Source of the DNA: Conoideocrella luteorostrata
Lineage: Eukaryota > Ascomycota > Sordariomycetes > Hypocreales > Clavicipitaceae
Length of the DNA stretch: 64,000 nucleotides
Direction: 5' to 3'
Assembly (NCBI GenBank): GCA_032433595.1
Contig: JASWJB010000155.1
Location: 31,858-95,857, forward strand
The notes under the pieces are model-generated. The model was not told the origin of the DNA, did no database searches, and was given only the letters and a program-made list of their open reading frames with translations. Numbering within the stretch: the stretch's first letter is position 1; every line of letters starts with the position of its first letter. Of this stretch, positions 1-12,400 are shown piece after piece. Made by a program: the position numbers and the translations under genes.

Positions 1-2096
1 GCGGAAGACCGAGGAAGTACCCGGTTGGATACAAAAGGAGTCGAAGAAAGGTGCATATGCCCGGGCTGCAAAATAGTATGACGGCCATCTTGAGTGGACA
101 CCCAAACAGAACACCGGTATCTGAAGATGCGTGGTACGGAGTAGCGCGACGACTGGCGCAGGACATTTCTTCTCTTCAAGGAGGATATATGTTCAGCAAT
201 GGGTTTCAAATTCAGACGCAACCATACCCGCCAAGCAGAAAACAGCCTCGAACATCACCAAAGAAACAGTTTGTGGCCGACTCGTCTGAATCTGAGTCTG
301 AATCCGAGGATGAGGATGAGCTGGATCCATATGAGACGACACGAATCACCGAAGTACTAGAATCCAACAATGAGGAAGCATCTCCAGTTCAGACAATTAC
401 TCAAACCGTTCAGACCGACAACGATGAGTCAGCAGACATACTCGACATCTCAATGAGCAATGATGGTGATGGTGGTGATGATGCGGGTTTCACGATAATA
501 GAGTCACCGGGAGATGTGGCGAAGACGGTCCAACCGACCCCCTCGCCGCCGAGCCCACCCACAAGTATTCGAGGATCATCTCCGGTCTCCACGAAAGGAC
601 GGCAGTCAGTTACTCCAACACCAGTGCGGACTACTAGCAGCCGAACGCCAACTCCACTACAAAGTTTGAAGCCCCCTACGCCAATATCGCACAAGTCAGA
701 TGAATTTGATCTCCCTTCGTCCCCAGTACCCCCTAAGGAACATATCTACACGTCCGCAGAGTCAACTCGAGGCTTAGACGAGGGATGCCAAGAGCCAATT
801 GTTGAGATGCGGATAGTGGCAGGGCTAAGCCAGGACACTACCGAGGCCCAGCTGCAGGATCACGAAGATCTTCCTAAGCCGACCGGTTTTGCTACACAGA
901 TTCCTGACAAGACGCAGGACCCTCCAGAGCAGAAGGAATCTACTGAGCAACGACGTGAACCACTTCAAGAAGCGAGTACAGCTTCACTCACGGTGCCTGT
1001 CGCACCAATGGAATTGTCAACGGCTGCATCGTCATCAGCCGGATCACCGAGTCCAACGAAATCGAAAACAGCCCCTATTGTCATTTCTCAGCAGCTACCT
1101 GACGAGCGCTCCTCGACATCATCTACAGATCGAACTGACATGATAATTCCTGATCAGCCAAAAGTGAGCCGTTCATTCACACCTGATCTGGAAAGTAGAT
1201 GTCCGAGCCCCTCTCTTTTTGTGTCATCACCAGCGCGGACAAGACCTCAGACGCCAGATGAACCGGAACCGAACACCACCGTGGTAAACGCTCCTCAAGA
1301 GCCGCTTGCAATACGATCTCCCATGGTGCCTAGGTCAGCAGATCGGTGTACGCCAGTATTTGTGGATACCTTGCGATCAAAACTACCCATCGTGAAAGAG
1401 CCTATCGTGAAAGAGAAGCGAACAATGCGGGAGATTAAAGCAGCGATCATAGCGCCGAGATACAAGGCTCCGGAACCAAAGCCAACCCCCTTGAATCCCC
1501 CAGTATTGAAGTCGACGTCGACCAAACCGATCCTAGGGAGGTCAATCGAGAAAGATGCTCCTGTCGAGCCATCAGCTTCATCCGAAAGGAAGACGCCTAA
1601 ATCACCCGTAAAGGAAAGCCTATGGCCAGGTACATCAAAGCCATCTACCATGTCGTCATCACATCAGTCCAGCGTTGTCAAAGATAAAAAGCGGTCCAAG
1701 TCACGACGCTCACTTATATCTCTAATTTCAGGTGATGCAAGCAATAAGGAGGTAGGGGATGACTTGGACGAGCTCAGCAGTCCCGTAACGTCGAAATCCT
1801 CATCGTCCAAGCCAACGCAGCCTTTCGATTCGAGCAAAATCGCACGCGACACCACGCGGAACATATGGAAATCGAGCCCACAGACCACTGACGAGCCTAA
1901 AAAGTCGGGCAGAGAAAAGAAGGAGGAGAAGGAGAAGGAGAAGAAGAGTAAGAAGAAGAAAGAGAAAAAGAGACGGCATATTGACGGCTATACTTCACGA
2001 AACGCTGCCAGTGCAGCATCAGAGGGTGGCATTGATAAAGAGTGTGGTGTGGGTGGGTATACCTGTAACAGAGACTTTTGTTTTACATGCTTGTGA
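1..2096 (+). CDS. AT-hook, low-complexity nuclear protein (5' end outside window)
   Basis: The frame is open from base 3 to the TGA at 2094-2096, so the true start lies left of the window. The first visible residues, GRPRKYPVGYKRSRRK, contain the GRP core of an AT-hook, a minor-groove DNA-binding motif, followed by a basic stretch. The rest is largely disordered: an acidic Ser/Glu run near base 290, many SP/TP dipeptides that look like proline-directed phosphorylation sites, and a lysine-rich segment (bases 1905-1975) resembling a nuclear localisation signal. The last residues form a short Cys-containing tail (CGVGGYTCNRDFCFTCL) with four cysteines that might bind zinc. I do not recognise the family. 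A chromatin-associated role is inferred only from the AT-hook and basic regions. The nonamer TACGGAGTA occurs here at 135-143, the only coding copy seen. Confidence 0.7.
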   Translation, partial: GRPRKYPVGYKRSRRKVHMPGLQNSMTAILSGHPNRTPVSEDAWYGVARRLAQDISSLQGGYMFSNGFQIQTQPYPPSRKQPRTSPKKQFVADSSESESESEDEDELDPYETTRITEVLESNNEEASPVQTITQTVQTDNDESADILDISMSNDGDGGDDAGFTIIESPGDVAKTVQPTPSPPSPPTSIRGSSPVSTKGRQSVTPTPVRTTSSRTPTPLQSLKPPTPISHKSDEFDLPSSPVPPKEHIYTSAESTRGLDEGCQEPIVEMRIVAGLSQDTTEAQLQDHEDLPKPTGFATQIPDKTQDPPEQKESTEQRREPLQEASTASLTVPVAPMELSTAASSSAGSPSPTKSKTAPIVISQQLPDERSSTSSTDRTDMIIPDQPKVSRSFTPDLESRCPSPSLFVSSPARTRPQTPDEPEPNTTVVNAPQEPLAIRSPMVPRSADRCTPVFVDTLRSKLPIVKEPIVKEKRTMREIKAAIIAPRYKAPEPKPTPLNPPVLKSTSTKPILGRSIEKDAPVEPSASSERKTPKSPVKESLWPGTSKPSTMSSSHQSSVVKDKKRSKSRRSLISLISGDASNKEVGDDLDELSSPVTSKSSSSKPTQPFDSSKIARDTTRNIWKSSPQTTDEPKKSGREKKEEKEKEKKSKKKKEKKRRHIDGYTSRNAASAASEGGIDKECGVGGYTCNRDFCFTCL

Positions 2097-3484
2097 TGAC
2101 AGCTGTTGCAACATGTTGGCGCACAGGATGGAGCATGGATGATTGGAAATACCTTGATAGCGATGATGCAAATAGAACCCCATCTTTCTATTCTCCGGGG
2201 TTTTGCTGCCAGTCTTACAAGAAGCATAAATAAATGATGCCACGGCAATTCAACCGCCTGCCAAACCGTGTTAATACTACTCTACTCACGCTACGGAGTC
2301 CCTTGGGAACATATATGTGACACTGCCAGCGCAGGAGAAAGATGCAAAGGGATCATAAAGAAGAAAGGCGAAATCCTGTGTTGTTCCATCGGCGGGTTGT
2401 CACCGCCGTCAACGCATCAATATTTGGACATCCTCACGAATTTACTACGGACTAACTACGGAGTACAAGTGTCATAAATTGAGCTCGAGTGTCAGGCATC
2501 CCTGCAGCCGCCTTGCATTCCCGCCATGCAGTGCCATTGCGGGACTGTCGCGTGCTACAGCACAAATTTTACTTTCTACCGAATTAGAGCCAAGATGCCG
2601 TTATTTCTTAGCGCCGCGTCTCTCCGTAATGTCGGTCTCTCCCCATATCGGTGCCACCCGCTACCGGATGCCATCTTTGTGTGTGTAACACTCTTGATTG
2701 ACCTTGGCTTTCACTACTAGACAATCCAAGTTGCCACGCGGAGAGTGTGTAATTATGTATTTTCCCTCCCGGTACGAGAGATACCACAAACTCAGTTCAA
2801 AAAGGCATTGTACATGCACAGATCCACAGGTCGTCTCTTGATTTCAACTGTAGAGAACAACGTCATTCTTGTCGTCACACCCAAATATTCGTTCGGGTTC
2901 TGCAGGTTCTTTCCAATGTCGTGTATTATATCTGATGCTGCTACTGCTTTCAAGGAATAGCGCCAAACAAAAAGCCAAAACCGCCTCAAAACCTCCGGAC
3001 TCACAAGAACAAGGAGAAAATGGTTAACAAAAGGGACCCGTCCTCTCACCCTGCCGCTGCATCATTTCAATTCTTGGTTCCTGTTAACGCCGTCAAGCCG
3101 TCCCCATGGAATGAGAATGGACCTCATAATATCTTGCTGATGTGGTCTAGAAAATCAAATCCTCCTCTTGCCGTGAAGAGGTAGTCATGCGCCTTGCTCC
3201 TTATGACCGTAGATACCTTGCCCCCACTCCATCCTCGTCCCGTGAGGCACTGACAGACATAACTGGTGCTTTGAGCCATGGGGAAACTTTCAGTGCGTAG
3301 GGTTGATGATGGCACCCGTTTGTCCAGGTGTGTCGTTGAGGCGAAACCAGTGATAGGGAAGAGGCCCTCTAAATATTACAGCTGCCTGACTGTATCTCTG
3401 AAAGGGTAGGAGACCGAAAGGTGTTGAAAAGCGCGGCTCCAGTGTTGTGGTGTTCATGGTCGTAGTTGCTGCTGTAATGTCACG
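2097..3484. other. Intergenic region between convergent genes
   Basis: No gene is supported. The stretch holds the 3' flanks of the AT-hook gene and the CK2 gene. It has one exact TACGGAGTA at 2457-2465 and a partial copy near 2291. Short open frames lack codon structure or similarity to anything I recognise. Confidence 0.6.
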
Positions 3485-4853
3485 TCAAGACTTATACGTT
3501 CCATTGGGATCAGCCAAGTGACGTTTAAACACCTCAGGATCCCGCACAGGGTCGAAATACGGATGACCTTGCGCCTCCTTGGCAGTGAGACGTTCCTGTT
3601 ACAGTCAAATTAGCAATGACCATTTGCGGCCCAGTTGGAGGTACAGTCAGCTTACTTGGTGGTCGTATCGCAACAGCTTATCGAGGAAGTCGATGGCTTC
3701 GTTAGAGACAAAACGCTGGTTCTCGGACGTTACGAAGCTATGCCACGGCTTCTTCTGAAAGCGGCCCAAGATGTCATCGTACTGAGAATCCAACTCGATT
3801 TCATACTTGTCCAAGTAGTCAAACAGCTCATCGGTCCCCAAGACTTTAGCAATCTTCACCAGCTGATCAGAATTGCTATTACCATGGAAGAATGGTTCTT
3901 TCCTGAAGATCATGGAGGCAAACATGGCCCCCAAGCTCCACATGTCTAGGCTATAGTCGTACTCTTGAAAGTCAACAAGCAGTTCTGGTCCCTTGAAATA
4001 TCGTGAGGCCACTCGCACGTTGTATTCAGTGCCTGGATGATAGAATTCGGCCAAACCCCAATCGATGAGACGCAACTGTAATTGGACGCAAGTGTCAGCT
4101 ACGGTGCATAATTTTCCAGTCGGTTTAGCAACATCTCTTGAAGGAGGTACCTTTCTGTTTTCATGATCGATCATAACGTTATGAGGCTTGACATCCCTAT
4201 GCATGATGCCCTTGCTGTGGCAAAAGTCCAAGGCCTTGAGCAACTCATGGATGTAGAATCGCACGTCAAGATCGTTGAACTTGGGATATAGACTGCGAAA
4301 ATCGATATTGTTGACGTATTCGAAGATCAAGGATGGCGTTTTGCTCTGTATCCAGAAAGGCGACCATGTCAGTAAAAGTCTGCACTCGTTTATATCCTGA
4401 ATTGGACCATAGCAGCAACAAACACGGGCACTTACTTGTGAGTCTCGGACAACGTCTAGTAACGCAACAACATTCGGGCCACCTGCTAGATTCTGAAGAA
4501 TCTTGATCTCTCTCTTGATCTTCTTTTTCTTAACAGGCTTCAAAACCTTGACAACGCATTTCTGGTAGTTGACGACATTGATGCCTTCGAAGACTTCGGA
4601 ATATTTGCCCCGACCTGGACCGCAACATCGATTAGCAACGTAGATGTGAGGCGCGTTCGGGCAGGCACGGACATACCAATTTTTCTTACAACCTCATAAT
4701 TCTCTAGCACACCCCAGCCTATGCATCGACTAGTTAGCGGCCATCAAATATCTGCAAAATCGCGATCAGAGTCGACCCACTGATGTTGACGGAGTCGTAG
4801 TCCCAGTAGCTGCGGGGCATATTCTGGTTGACATCTGCGTAGACGCGCGCCAT
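3485..4853 (-). CDS. cka1: Casein kinase II catalytic subunit alpha
   Basis: CK2 alpha is the catalytic subunit of the constitutive Ser/Thr kinase that phosphorylates acidic sites. On the minus strand the model is join(3485..3595, 3656..4075, 4151..4345, 4436..4614, 4677..4718, 4781..4853), five introns, 339 aa, the usual fungal length. Family marks in order: [20 protein letters not shown] at the N-terminus, the Gly-rich loop [12 protein letters not shown], the basic cluster [11 protein letters not shown] typical of CK2, the catalytic loop [15 protein letters not shown] in place of the usual DFG, the activation segment ending [11 protein letters not shown], and the C-terminal [11 protein letters not shown]. 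All introns have GT..AG ends and the reading frame is kept across every junction. The ATG at 4851-4853 matches the conserved start. It is transcribed in the same direction as the next two genes but spaced too far for any overlap. Confidence 0.96.
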
Positions 4854-5683
4854 GTTTCCAAGGCGCGGATTGTGTCGCAGCTACTGCGACACTGTCTATG
4901 GTATGGGAGGATCGGGATGTTGTGTAAAGGGAATGGCCAGCGCGAGGCCCGGTGGACGAGATGCTCGTGAGGTTGCCGTACGTTCCAGGTCTGGCGGCTG
5001 AACGATGGTGGAGGGCAAAATGAAAGTGGGATGGGCCCCAGCGGCTCGAGCTGAGTGTGGCCCCACTTGTGTCGCCACAACGCGCTGCAATTGGTAGCCC
5101 GCTGCAAGAGGCCGCAAACGATGTGGCAGCGACTTAACGGGTTACGAGCTTCAGGCTTCAGGAGAGTCACTTCGGGCTCAGGGCAAAACATTACTTGTCA
5201 TTGGTTATTCTAAGCAGCATAATCATTCACCATGGCATCATTAAAGTTTATCTCGTTTGGATCTTCCTTGAACATTCTCGTCTATTCGCTGCTTCATGGT
5301 CTCTAAATGATGATGCGTGCCCGGCGCCAAGTGCAACAGTCTGTTGTTACTGTGGCAGGTCTAATCAGAAATAGCTGATCCTAGTAAAGCAAGTCAGCAA
5401 TAAAATCATGGCATGCGCACTGACGTAGCTAATTGGTGAAGTAATAAAATGGCCCTCAGAGAGAAGATTATATATCTCGTCATGCCCAGACTGTACATAC
5501 ATCGCCATCTGAACTCGGTTCAAATGAGTCATTTGTCTGCAATCTAGATCGGACTAAGGATGACGATACAAATGTTTTCATCATGTAGGCATTAGGAACG
5601 AGAACGAGCCGATATTCTCTTACCTGCGAGGGAAGATCACAATCAAGGGCAGCGCACCACCGTTGATGCAATATTCAAATATC
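4854..5683. other. Intergenic region, CK2 promoter and 3' flank of the next gene
   Basis: Nothing coding is supported. The part next to 4853 should contain the CK2 promoter and leader. The 141-aa and 73-aa open frames here have no recognisable similarity and overlap each other. Confidence 0.5.
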
Positions 5684-6274
5684 TCAATCGTAATCCAGAG
5701 AGTCAAGTCCAGCATCAACAACGTCCCAAGTGCGCTTCCTCAAGTCGGGCTTCGGTTCATGCCTAATATTATTTCCGCCCTTCTTCTTTTTTCTCTTGTT
5801 ATTCCGGTTGGTAGGCGTGGTTACCCTTTGAGCCGACTCACCCACGGGTCCATTTTCACCAGCGGTGTTTTCATCTGCGTTGGTCTTTTTCAACGTTTTT
5901 GCCCTTTCCAGTTTTTTTTCAAGCTCTCTTAATTCGGAATGACGAAATATCTCGATTTGCTCGTCGGTAAGCGTGCGTTTGACTCCATCATGGTAGTATC
6001 CCAAGTCGTCCTCCGTTTCCTCTTGCCCAGTATTGGTGTGGAGATTGTCGCTACCCCCCTGCCTCGGCGGCGGATATGCAAAATCAGTGGTAAAATTGGC
6101 AACGGCATGCGCAGAATAATGACTTTCATGAAAGGCAAAGAATTCATCCTGGTAACGTTAGCTTACGGAATGAACGGTAGACATGGGTGGAAATAGACTG
6201 ACCTCTGAGAACTGCAGGTTTGCAGCTTGTGTTTGCCACCCTTTATGGTCTTTCAACGTCATTTTGACACTCAT
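5684..6274 (-). CDS. DUF3807-like conserved fungal protein
   Basis: Model join(5684..6148, 6203..6274), 178 aa, with one 54-nt intron (GTCAGT donor, TTACCAG acceptor). The protein has an N-terminal FFAFHESHYSAH segment, then a well-defined core DDLGYYHDGVKRTLTDEQIE, then IFRHSELRELEKK, which I associate with the fungal-only Pfam family DUF3807. A coiled Glu/Lys helix follows, and a basic patch (NKRKKKKGG) near residue 150 could be a nuclear localisation signal. The C-terminus reads KRTWDVVDAGLDSLDYD. Function is unknown. A second in-frame Met four codons downstream could be the true start. The family assignment is from memory of the core motif; a Pfam search would decide it. Confidence 0.75.
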
Positions 6275-6570
6275 GTGGCGAAACAATCGTGGGTTATGGG
6301 CAGACAGCATAGCCCACCCAACAGGCACCTATGTCGCGTGTCTTCTGTAGATTATGCTTCATAGTGTTGTTGCCTAACGTCTATGTTGGCCTTTCCAAGG
6401 GGACGAAATCTTTTTGATCACCTCTTGTCAATCATTTTGTGGTATGAAGGTGCGAACCGCGATGAATGCTGGAGTGTTTCGAAAGATGATGAAGTCCAAA
6501 AAGTTGTCGACCACGTCGCGCTAGTCAAGTCCGCAAAGTGGGGCGCCAACCACTGCCGCTTGAACTGCCC
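6275..6570. other. Short intergenic spacer
   Basis: About 300 bp between two minus-strand genes. Nothing beyond presumed promoter and 3' flank is visible. Confidence 0.4.
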
Positions 6571-7172
6571 TCAGCTGGACTTGAGAAGAGCGAGGGCGCT
6601 CTCAAAGGCGCGAACGACTTCCTCGTCTTCACATCAATGTTAGAATCAGGAGGCAGGTACAAGCAGACATGACACAACTTACAGTGTTTTTGCTTTTGTG
6701 CCATTTTCTCTTCAGACAGGTTGACGAATCGCTGTCGGGTTCGCAACCGCTTTACGGCACGCTCATCATCGTGAGCTGAAGCAGCGGACGCCCAAGCTTG
6801 AAAGTACTTTGCATGCCACGTCAGTAACGCATGCGATGACAGATAAAAAAACAGAAATATCACCTTGGATAAGCTTTCTGCCTCTTTCAGTATTTCCCTC
6901 TCTTCTTCATCTGCATCTCGCAACGCCTTCCCATATCTAGCCTCAAAATCCTCCCAGTCGAAAGGGGCAATGTCTGCCGGAGGTGGGCTTAGCGAAGGGG
7001 TGCCGTTTTGATGCTGGTCGTCGTAGGTTTCCGTCACATCTCTCTGGGATTCTGGCTGCTTTCCCATATCCGATAACGTCACCGTGTCGTCTCCAGCTGG
7101 TTGATCTTCTTCCTCAGAGGAATGTGCTGATGCCGCAGACTCGCCAGGAGATGATCTCGGCGGTGAAGACAT
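6571..7172 (-). CDS. Small conserved fungal protein, unknown function
   Basis: Model join(6571..6626, 6683..6806, 6864..7172), 162 aa, two introns of 57 and 56 nt. Splicing removes two runs that look unlike protein and gives a coherent end: a helix rich in Arg/Lys (ERAVKRLRTRQRFVNLSEEK), then QKHYEEVVRAFESALALLKSS. The first 70 residues are Ser/Pro/Asp-rich and disordered, followed by an acidic helix FDWEDFEARYGKALRDADEE. The protein is charged and helical without membrane segments. I do not recognise the family. An upstream in-frame ATG at 7185-7187 would add five residues; the ATG at 7170-7172 was preferred because MSSPP is a common start. The gene is divergent from ATG14 across about 670 bp. 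Confidence 0.75.
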
Positions 7173-7838
7173 TGTCAAAACACACAATGTTTGGTTAAAA
7201 TGAGTTAAGGTTCGGGCACCCTCAACGCCACTCGATTGTTCGGACCCGCAGCCTTGATTATTTAGCTCTTATGAAGGTCACAAGCAGTCGTGATGAAGCC
7301 GGAACGACCTCTCTAGACATATCCCATAAGCAGAATATAGTGGAATTCGCGGCGTCTTGTTGCAGTGTGTGGGCTGATGTTTTGTTTGTTTCTTGGTTGT
7401 ACCTGGCGTTATCACAGTGACCTCTGCGTGGATTGCGATCAGTTGATTGGTTCAGTGTAGACTCCGTACATGTACTCCGTGACCACCTCAGCGCCAGACA
7501 ATGACGACCAGCCCGCTAGTTAAATCGTGTCCCGCGCCAGTGGCTGTGAAGGTGGAAGGGTCCTGATAGCTCTTTCTCCGCTGACTAGTGACTGGTGGCT
7601 GATGCCTGCCATGCGCCTATCGCCGCTCGGCACCTGTGGCGTCATTCTGCCTTCAACAACAAGTACCGCGGCGCCTTCCTCGATCCCTTCGCCTCGTGAC
7701 CATCTCAGGCAACATCACGAGTCGAGTCACAGTCCTCTGATAATTCTCAACTTATTGACTGCCCAAATGTTAGTTTTCCTCTATCAGCACCACATTTCAG
7801 ACTGCGGTGGCGGGGATTAGAAGTGCTGCCTGCCTAAG
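7173..7838. promoter_or_regulatory. Divergent promoter region between 6571-7172 and ATG14
   Basis: Two genes point away from each other here, so both promoters must lie in this 666 bp. An imperfect palindromic pair ACTCCGTACATGTACTCCGT sits at 7461-7480 and belongs to the dispersed motif described in the findings. No TATA box is clear. Confidence 0.5.
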
Positions 7839-9324
7839 ATGCAATGCGACATCTGCCATCGTGGCCATGATGCCCAGAAATTACCGTTTCTGTGTGCTGT
7901 CGACGCGCGGAACAATCTGTATGAAGGCCGCATGAGGAACCTGCAGGCTATTCTTGAGAACGAAAACCTGCAAGACAATATCGCTAGCCTGTTCACCGAT
8001 TCGGATAAGACAAGCCCCATTGCCTTGGAGCAGTCATTGGCACGACAGTGCATCGCAGAGGACCGGACTAACCAGATTCTTGCTGCAGCTGAGAAGCTGA
8101 GGGAAGAGATCAAAGCAGCTAGAGAAGAAATCAGAACTAGAAAAGGACAGTTAGCGAGGAGGAGGTCTGACTTTGCCTCCGTTTCGGATGGCCTCGTGCA
8201 GCGAAGGGTCATACAGGAACAGGAGTTGGTCAAGTCTGCTCAAGTGCTCAGGTTCCGTTGGGCTCAGAAAGCTGAAGCCACCGCCAATACGCGAGCATTT
8301 CTCTGCACCGAGGCTATCAGACTTTATGGACTCAGAAGAACAAAAAAGGGAAGCTCCGGGCGGTACGACTACCACTTGGGTAGAGTGCCGATCATAGATT
8401 TGGCTGGCATGGATTGTATGTGTACTTCTGAATTCTATCTGCTCCTTGTCACGATTTTCTGATTGATTTGATCTAGCGTCTACCCCGGAAGCCATATCGA
8501 CTTCCCTTGCTCACGTAGCTCATATTCTCTTACTTATCTGTCACTATCTCTCAGTCCGCCTGCCAGCGGAGATCACGCTCCCTCATCGAGATTACCCCCG
8601 GCCAACCGTTTTCAATCTTGCCAGTTCGTATCAGCACCCTCACGTTCCTTTCCCTAGCTTTCTTGGACCCTTGGCATCCCCATCCCATTCGCGAGACACG
8701 GAGTCTCAGCGTGTTCCTCGACCTCGACCTCTTTTCGTCGACAAGCCCTTAACGCAACTAGCAAAAGAGGATCCAACAACATACTCTTTTTTTCTTGAAG
8801 GCGTCACTCTTTTGGCATATAACATCGCCTGGCTGTGTTGCTCACAGGGCGTCTCTATTGGCGATACGAGCAACTTTGAAGGTATCTCTAATATGGGCCG
8901 GAACCTACACAGTTTCTTGATGGGTGCGCAAGCTCACGACTTTCGTACAATCAATATCAAGGTGCCTGGATGGGGCCCCAACGGAGAGGAGTTGGCTGAA
9001 GAAAATCAAGGAAATTGGCTTGGCAGATATTCTCACGGCGGAGCATTCTATTTTCTTGGGGGGGCTGAAGGTGCGGAATTAGTCCGGTCTTTCAAACTCC
9101 CGAGTCCTATGAAGCTGGCAGACAAGCTTAAGAAGAAGTTGATTGGTGATGCGCCGACACCGGACTGGGAGGTTCTTGACGATGAGGCTTGGAAGGTCGA
9201 AGATATTCCCGTCGGTAGCGCTGTCGGAAATCCCCAAGGTGTTTGTGGCAAAGCCCCGGCTCCTGATGCGACATCAACACTTCGGAACGGTTCGACTGGT
9301 TGGACAAAAGTGAAACACAGATGA
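7839..9324 (+). CDS. atg14: Autophagy protein Atg14 (PI3-kinase complex I subunit)
   Basis: Atg14 directs the Vps34-Vps15-Atg6 lipid kinase complex I to the phagophore assembly site, where PI3P is made for autophagosome formation. Model join(7839..8415, 8477..9324), one 61-nt intron (GTATGT..CTAG), 474 aa, within the usual fungal range. The N-terminus MQCDICHRGHDAQKLPFLC with VDARN after it is the conserved cysteine-bearing head. Residues about 60-160 are a charged coiled coil. Further on are the helical segments around RVPIIDLAGMD and the C-terminal region with YNIAWLCCSQG and ISNMGRNLHSFLMG that fungal Atg14/Vps38-like proteins carry. The second Cys pair of the head is only partly present (CAVDAR). 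The start at 7839 is the first ATG of the conserved head. Confidence 0.88.
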
Positions 9325-9435
9325 TTATAGACTCGATATAGACTCCTGTTGTTAAATATTTGTCTCCCTCCTCCCCTCCTCCGGATGCTATAAACATATC
9401 CGTTTATATTACAAAGGCAGGTGCTTAAGTTGCTG

Positions 9436-12400
9436 TCAGCTAGCCATAGATGCATCATTACCTTGAGTATCTTCGTCAGGGCTGCGTTCTGCGCGCATTG
9501 CCCGTAATACCCGTGTTGGGATAATTTTGATCCCTCTAGGGCTGTCGCCACTTCCTTTCCCATCCGACTGTATGCTTGGTGATGAACGGCCTGGTGACGA
9601 AATCTCCATCGTACCCAACAACCTCGCCGTGCCTTTCAATTCTTCATCCCTTTCCACTGAACCTATGGCTCTAGTCCCATATGACGTAGAAGACGATGAC
9701 CTCTTACTCTTATCGTGGAACAAACTAACTGGCTTGTTCTTCATTCTCAGATACCGCTCCTTTTGCCTTTGGAGCTTATCCGTTGTATCTTGAGATTGAC
9801 TACCTGGTGTGCGTGGTATATTTGGCGTCATTGGGCTGGCTGACCGATGAGTAGGCGTCGCGGGTGAAGCTTCTGGCGCTGCAGGATGTATAAAATTGCC
9901 ACCAGGGAACATGAGGCCACCGACATTCATTGGAGCAACTGCTCCTTGCCCCGTCTCTTCTCTGCCTCTGGACATCTCATTCTTTGCCTCGTAAGAGACA
10001 ACAGCTATGCGACGCTCTGTGGGGGCAAGTGCCTTGCCCTTGTCTTTACTTTGACGAGATTCCGTTCTTTCAACGCCCGGCTCCTGTTCTGTGGCTGTCT
10101 TAGAGGGGGTACTAGAAGCGTGTCTGCTTGAGTCTGTTTTACCACAAGACTCCGCTTCGATCCTTTCCTCTGCGCCGGTGTCTTCTTTCGGATCGTTGGC
10201 CGTTTTGGTGGCTGTCGCCTCCTTTATCTCCATAACAAGACGGCCAAGACGACTTTTGGGAATCCCAATCTTTCGAGAAGCCATAGTCTGGGCATCGGCT
10301 TTCTTTGGCACGTCAAGAACTCGTCTTCGTGCTGCTCGCGATGTCTCCGGAGGTGCAGCCTGTCGCTCAATAGCGCGTGCAGAAAGCAGACGGCTTTTCG
10401 GCGTGAGCTTGACTCTACGAGCGATTGTCTCCTCATCGTCCAACTCCTTCTCCGTCGACTCTGCTCGAGAACGAGCCAGTTCATCGGCTTTTAATTCTAG
10501 ACAAGGACTTTTCTCATGTTCATCCGGCGATGTCACTCCCAAATCCCATTTCATGGGGAATTGTTCTTCCTCATCCCCACTTCCTTCGAGCTCTATCGGG
10601 ACACCTACAGTCCGGGGGAGATCAGGCGTCGAACTAGCTTCGGGCCGCTGGACGGGAGGCATCCGGAGGCCAGACGTTTCAAATCGCCGATGGAAATCAT
10701 TATTCCTCGTCGGAACAGGTACGGCCGTCGTAGAGGAAGATCCCAAAACTTCTGGAGTAAGTGGAACGGGGGGTTCGACACCTGCCTTCTCTTGCTCCAG
10801 CGTCCTCGTTTCAATGGCTGCAAGTTCGCTTTCGAACTGCTCCACGATTTCCCTCTCCGTTTGGTCGTCATCTTCCCTCTGCATTCTCTCAAAATCAAAG
10901 TTTTGATGAGCATTCCAAGAAGCTCTAGACAATCTGAAGCCATCGCCATCATTGGTGTTAGTGTAGGCACCAAAGTCTATGATCTTTGTGTCCTCCAAAA
11001 TAATGGCCTCAGTCTCTGGATTGGCTGGACTTATGTCATCCGTGGTAACGACTGTTTCGTTTGCAGGATTTTGATGAGAGCCGTCGTCTAGTTCCATGCA
11101 TTTGTCCACATTGCGTGTATATTCGACGGGTGTGTCCAGGTTGGTCTGTTGACTGTGCTGCAGTAAATTCTGCTCATTTGTCATATCCTGCAGAGGGCCT
11201 CGCAAGGCTTCGGTAAAAGATTCGAACGAGTCGTCGAAGCAGACTCCTGTGATGTCATTCAAAGCCTCGTGCATCCAGAATTGCTCCCACATTTCAAACT
11301 GTTCCCGAGTCATTGGCACAGTTGATGAATCTGGCTCAATAAGAATATTGAAGAACTCTTCATTGAACTGATGAGACTCTAGAAGAGTGTCCATAAAGTA
11401 TTGCTCCTGTTCGACATCTGGAAATCCCATAACCTCGTCCATGGCTGCTGGTGTTCCATACTGTACCTCGGGAATGGCATTGGGCTGATGGAGCTCAGGA
11501 AACCTTGGTACGATCAGATCTCTTGGATTGACTAGCTCGATTTCCATAGAGTCCGGCATATCTGTTGGTGCAAAACAATGTTGCTCTACGCCAACAAGTG
11601 GTTGATTTATCGAGAGCTCCATATCTATGTCTCCCATATCACCGACTTGGATATCTTCAATATCAAGCGTGAGATCCATTTCCGTATTGAAAGAACCGAC
11701 AATGCTAGCTCCCTGAAAGAATTCCTGCTGGATATCTGTATCAAGTTGCATTGCTTGGTCTTCCTCCGTATCGATGGCATAAGTGTCCTGTACCATCAAG
11801 TCAGGTTGTGGCAATTCCTCTGGGAGTCCGATGCTGTCTTCACATATATCTGGTTCCGAATCATCGAACTCCGAGTCTTCGTCCAGTTCACCTCCAAACA
11901 AATCCTCTGGTAAAGGGATATTTTCTGGTGCAATTTTTAGCTCTGTCGCGCCTAGAAATGATGCCTCTTCGGACTCGGCTGGCTGTTGTAGTGGGATCGT
12001 GGCCGCATATTGCTCTGCAGGATCCGGACAGTGGCTCCAGGAGGTGGGATGATCCTTCTCTATGTCTTTGGCCAAGACTCTTTCACTGGTCATAACATGT
12101 CGCGCATTCGTAACATCTAGAAGGTGTAGTTGCGTATTGTTAAGACCATAGACGTGTGTTTTTGAGTCCTCATCGTCATCGTCTGTGGTGGGTGTGTTCG
12201 GTAAGAGGATCCTGGCTGCAGGAATTAGGGAGCCTTTCTCGAAGGCAGTCTCGGAATCCGGTAGTTCGGCATAGCGGCCTTGTTGATCGTGCGCCATATG
12301 TGCTGTTGCTCTGTCGTGCCCCGATAGAGTTTGCATTGTGGTTGGGGGTGTCTCATTTATATGCCTGATTTTGGGAGTTGTCGCTTCATTGTGAATACCG

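Noticed and set aside
5663..5932. 89-codon plus-strand frame with hydrophobic residues
   Set aside because: Antisense to the DUF3807-like exon; hydrophobicity comes from the complement of Lys/Glu codons.
10091..10906. 271-codon open frame on the plus strand, Ser-rich
   Set aside because: It lies fully antisense to the large minus-strand frame and mirrors its acidic/Ser codons; no independent motif.
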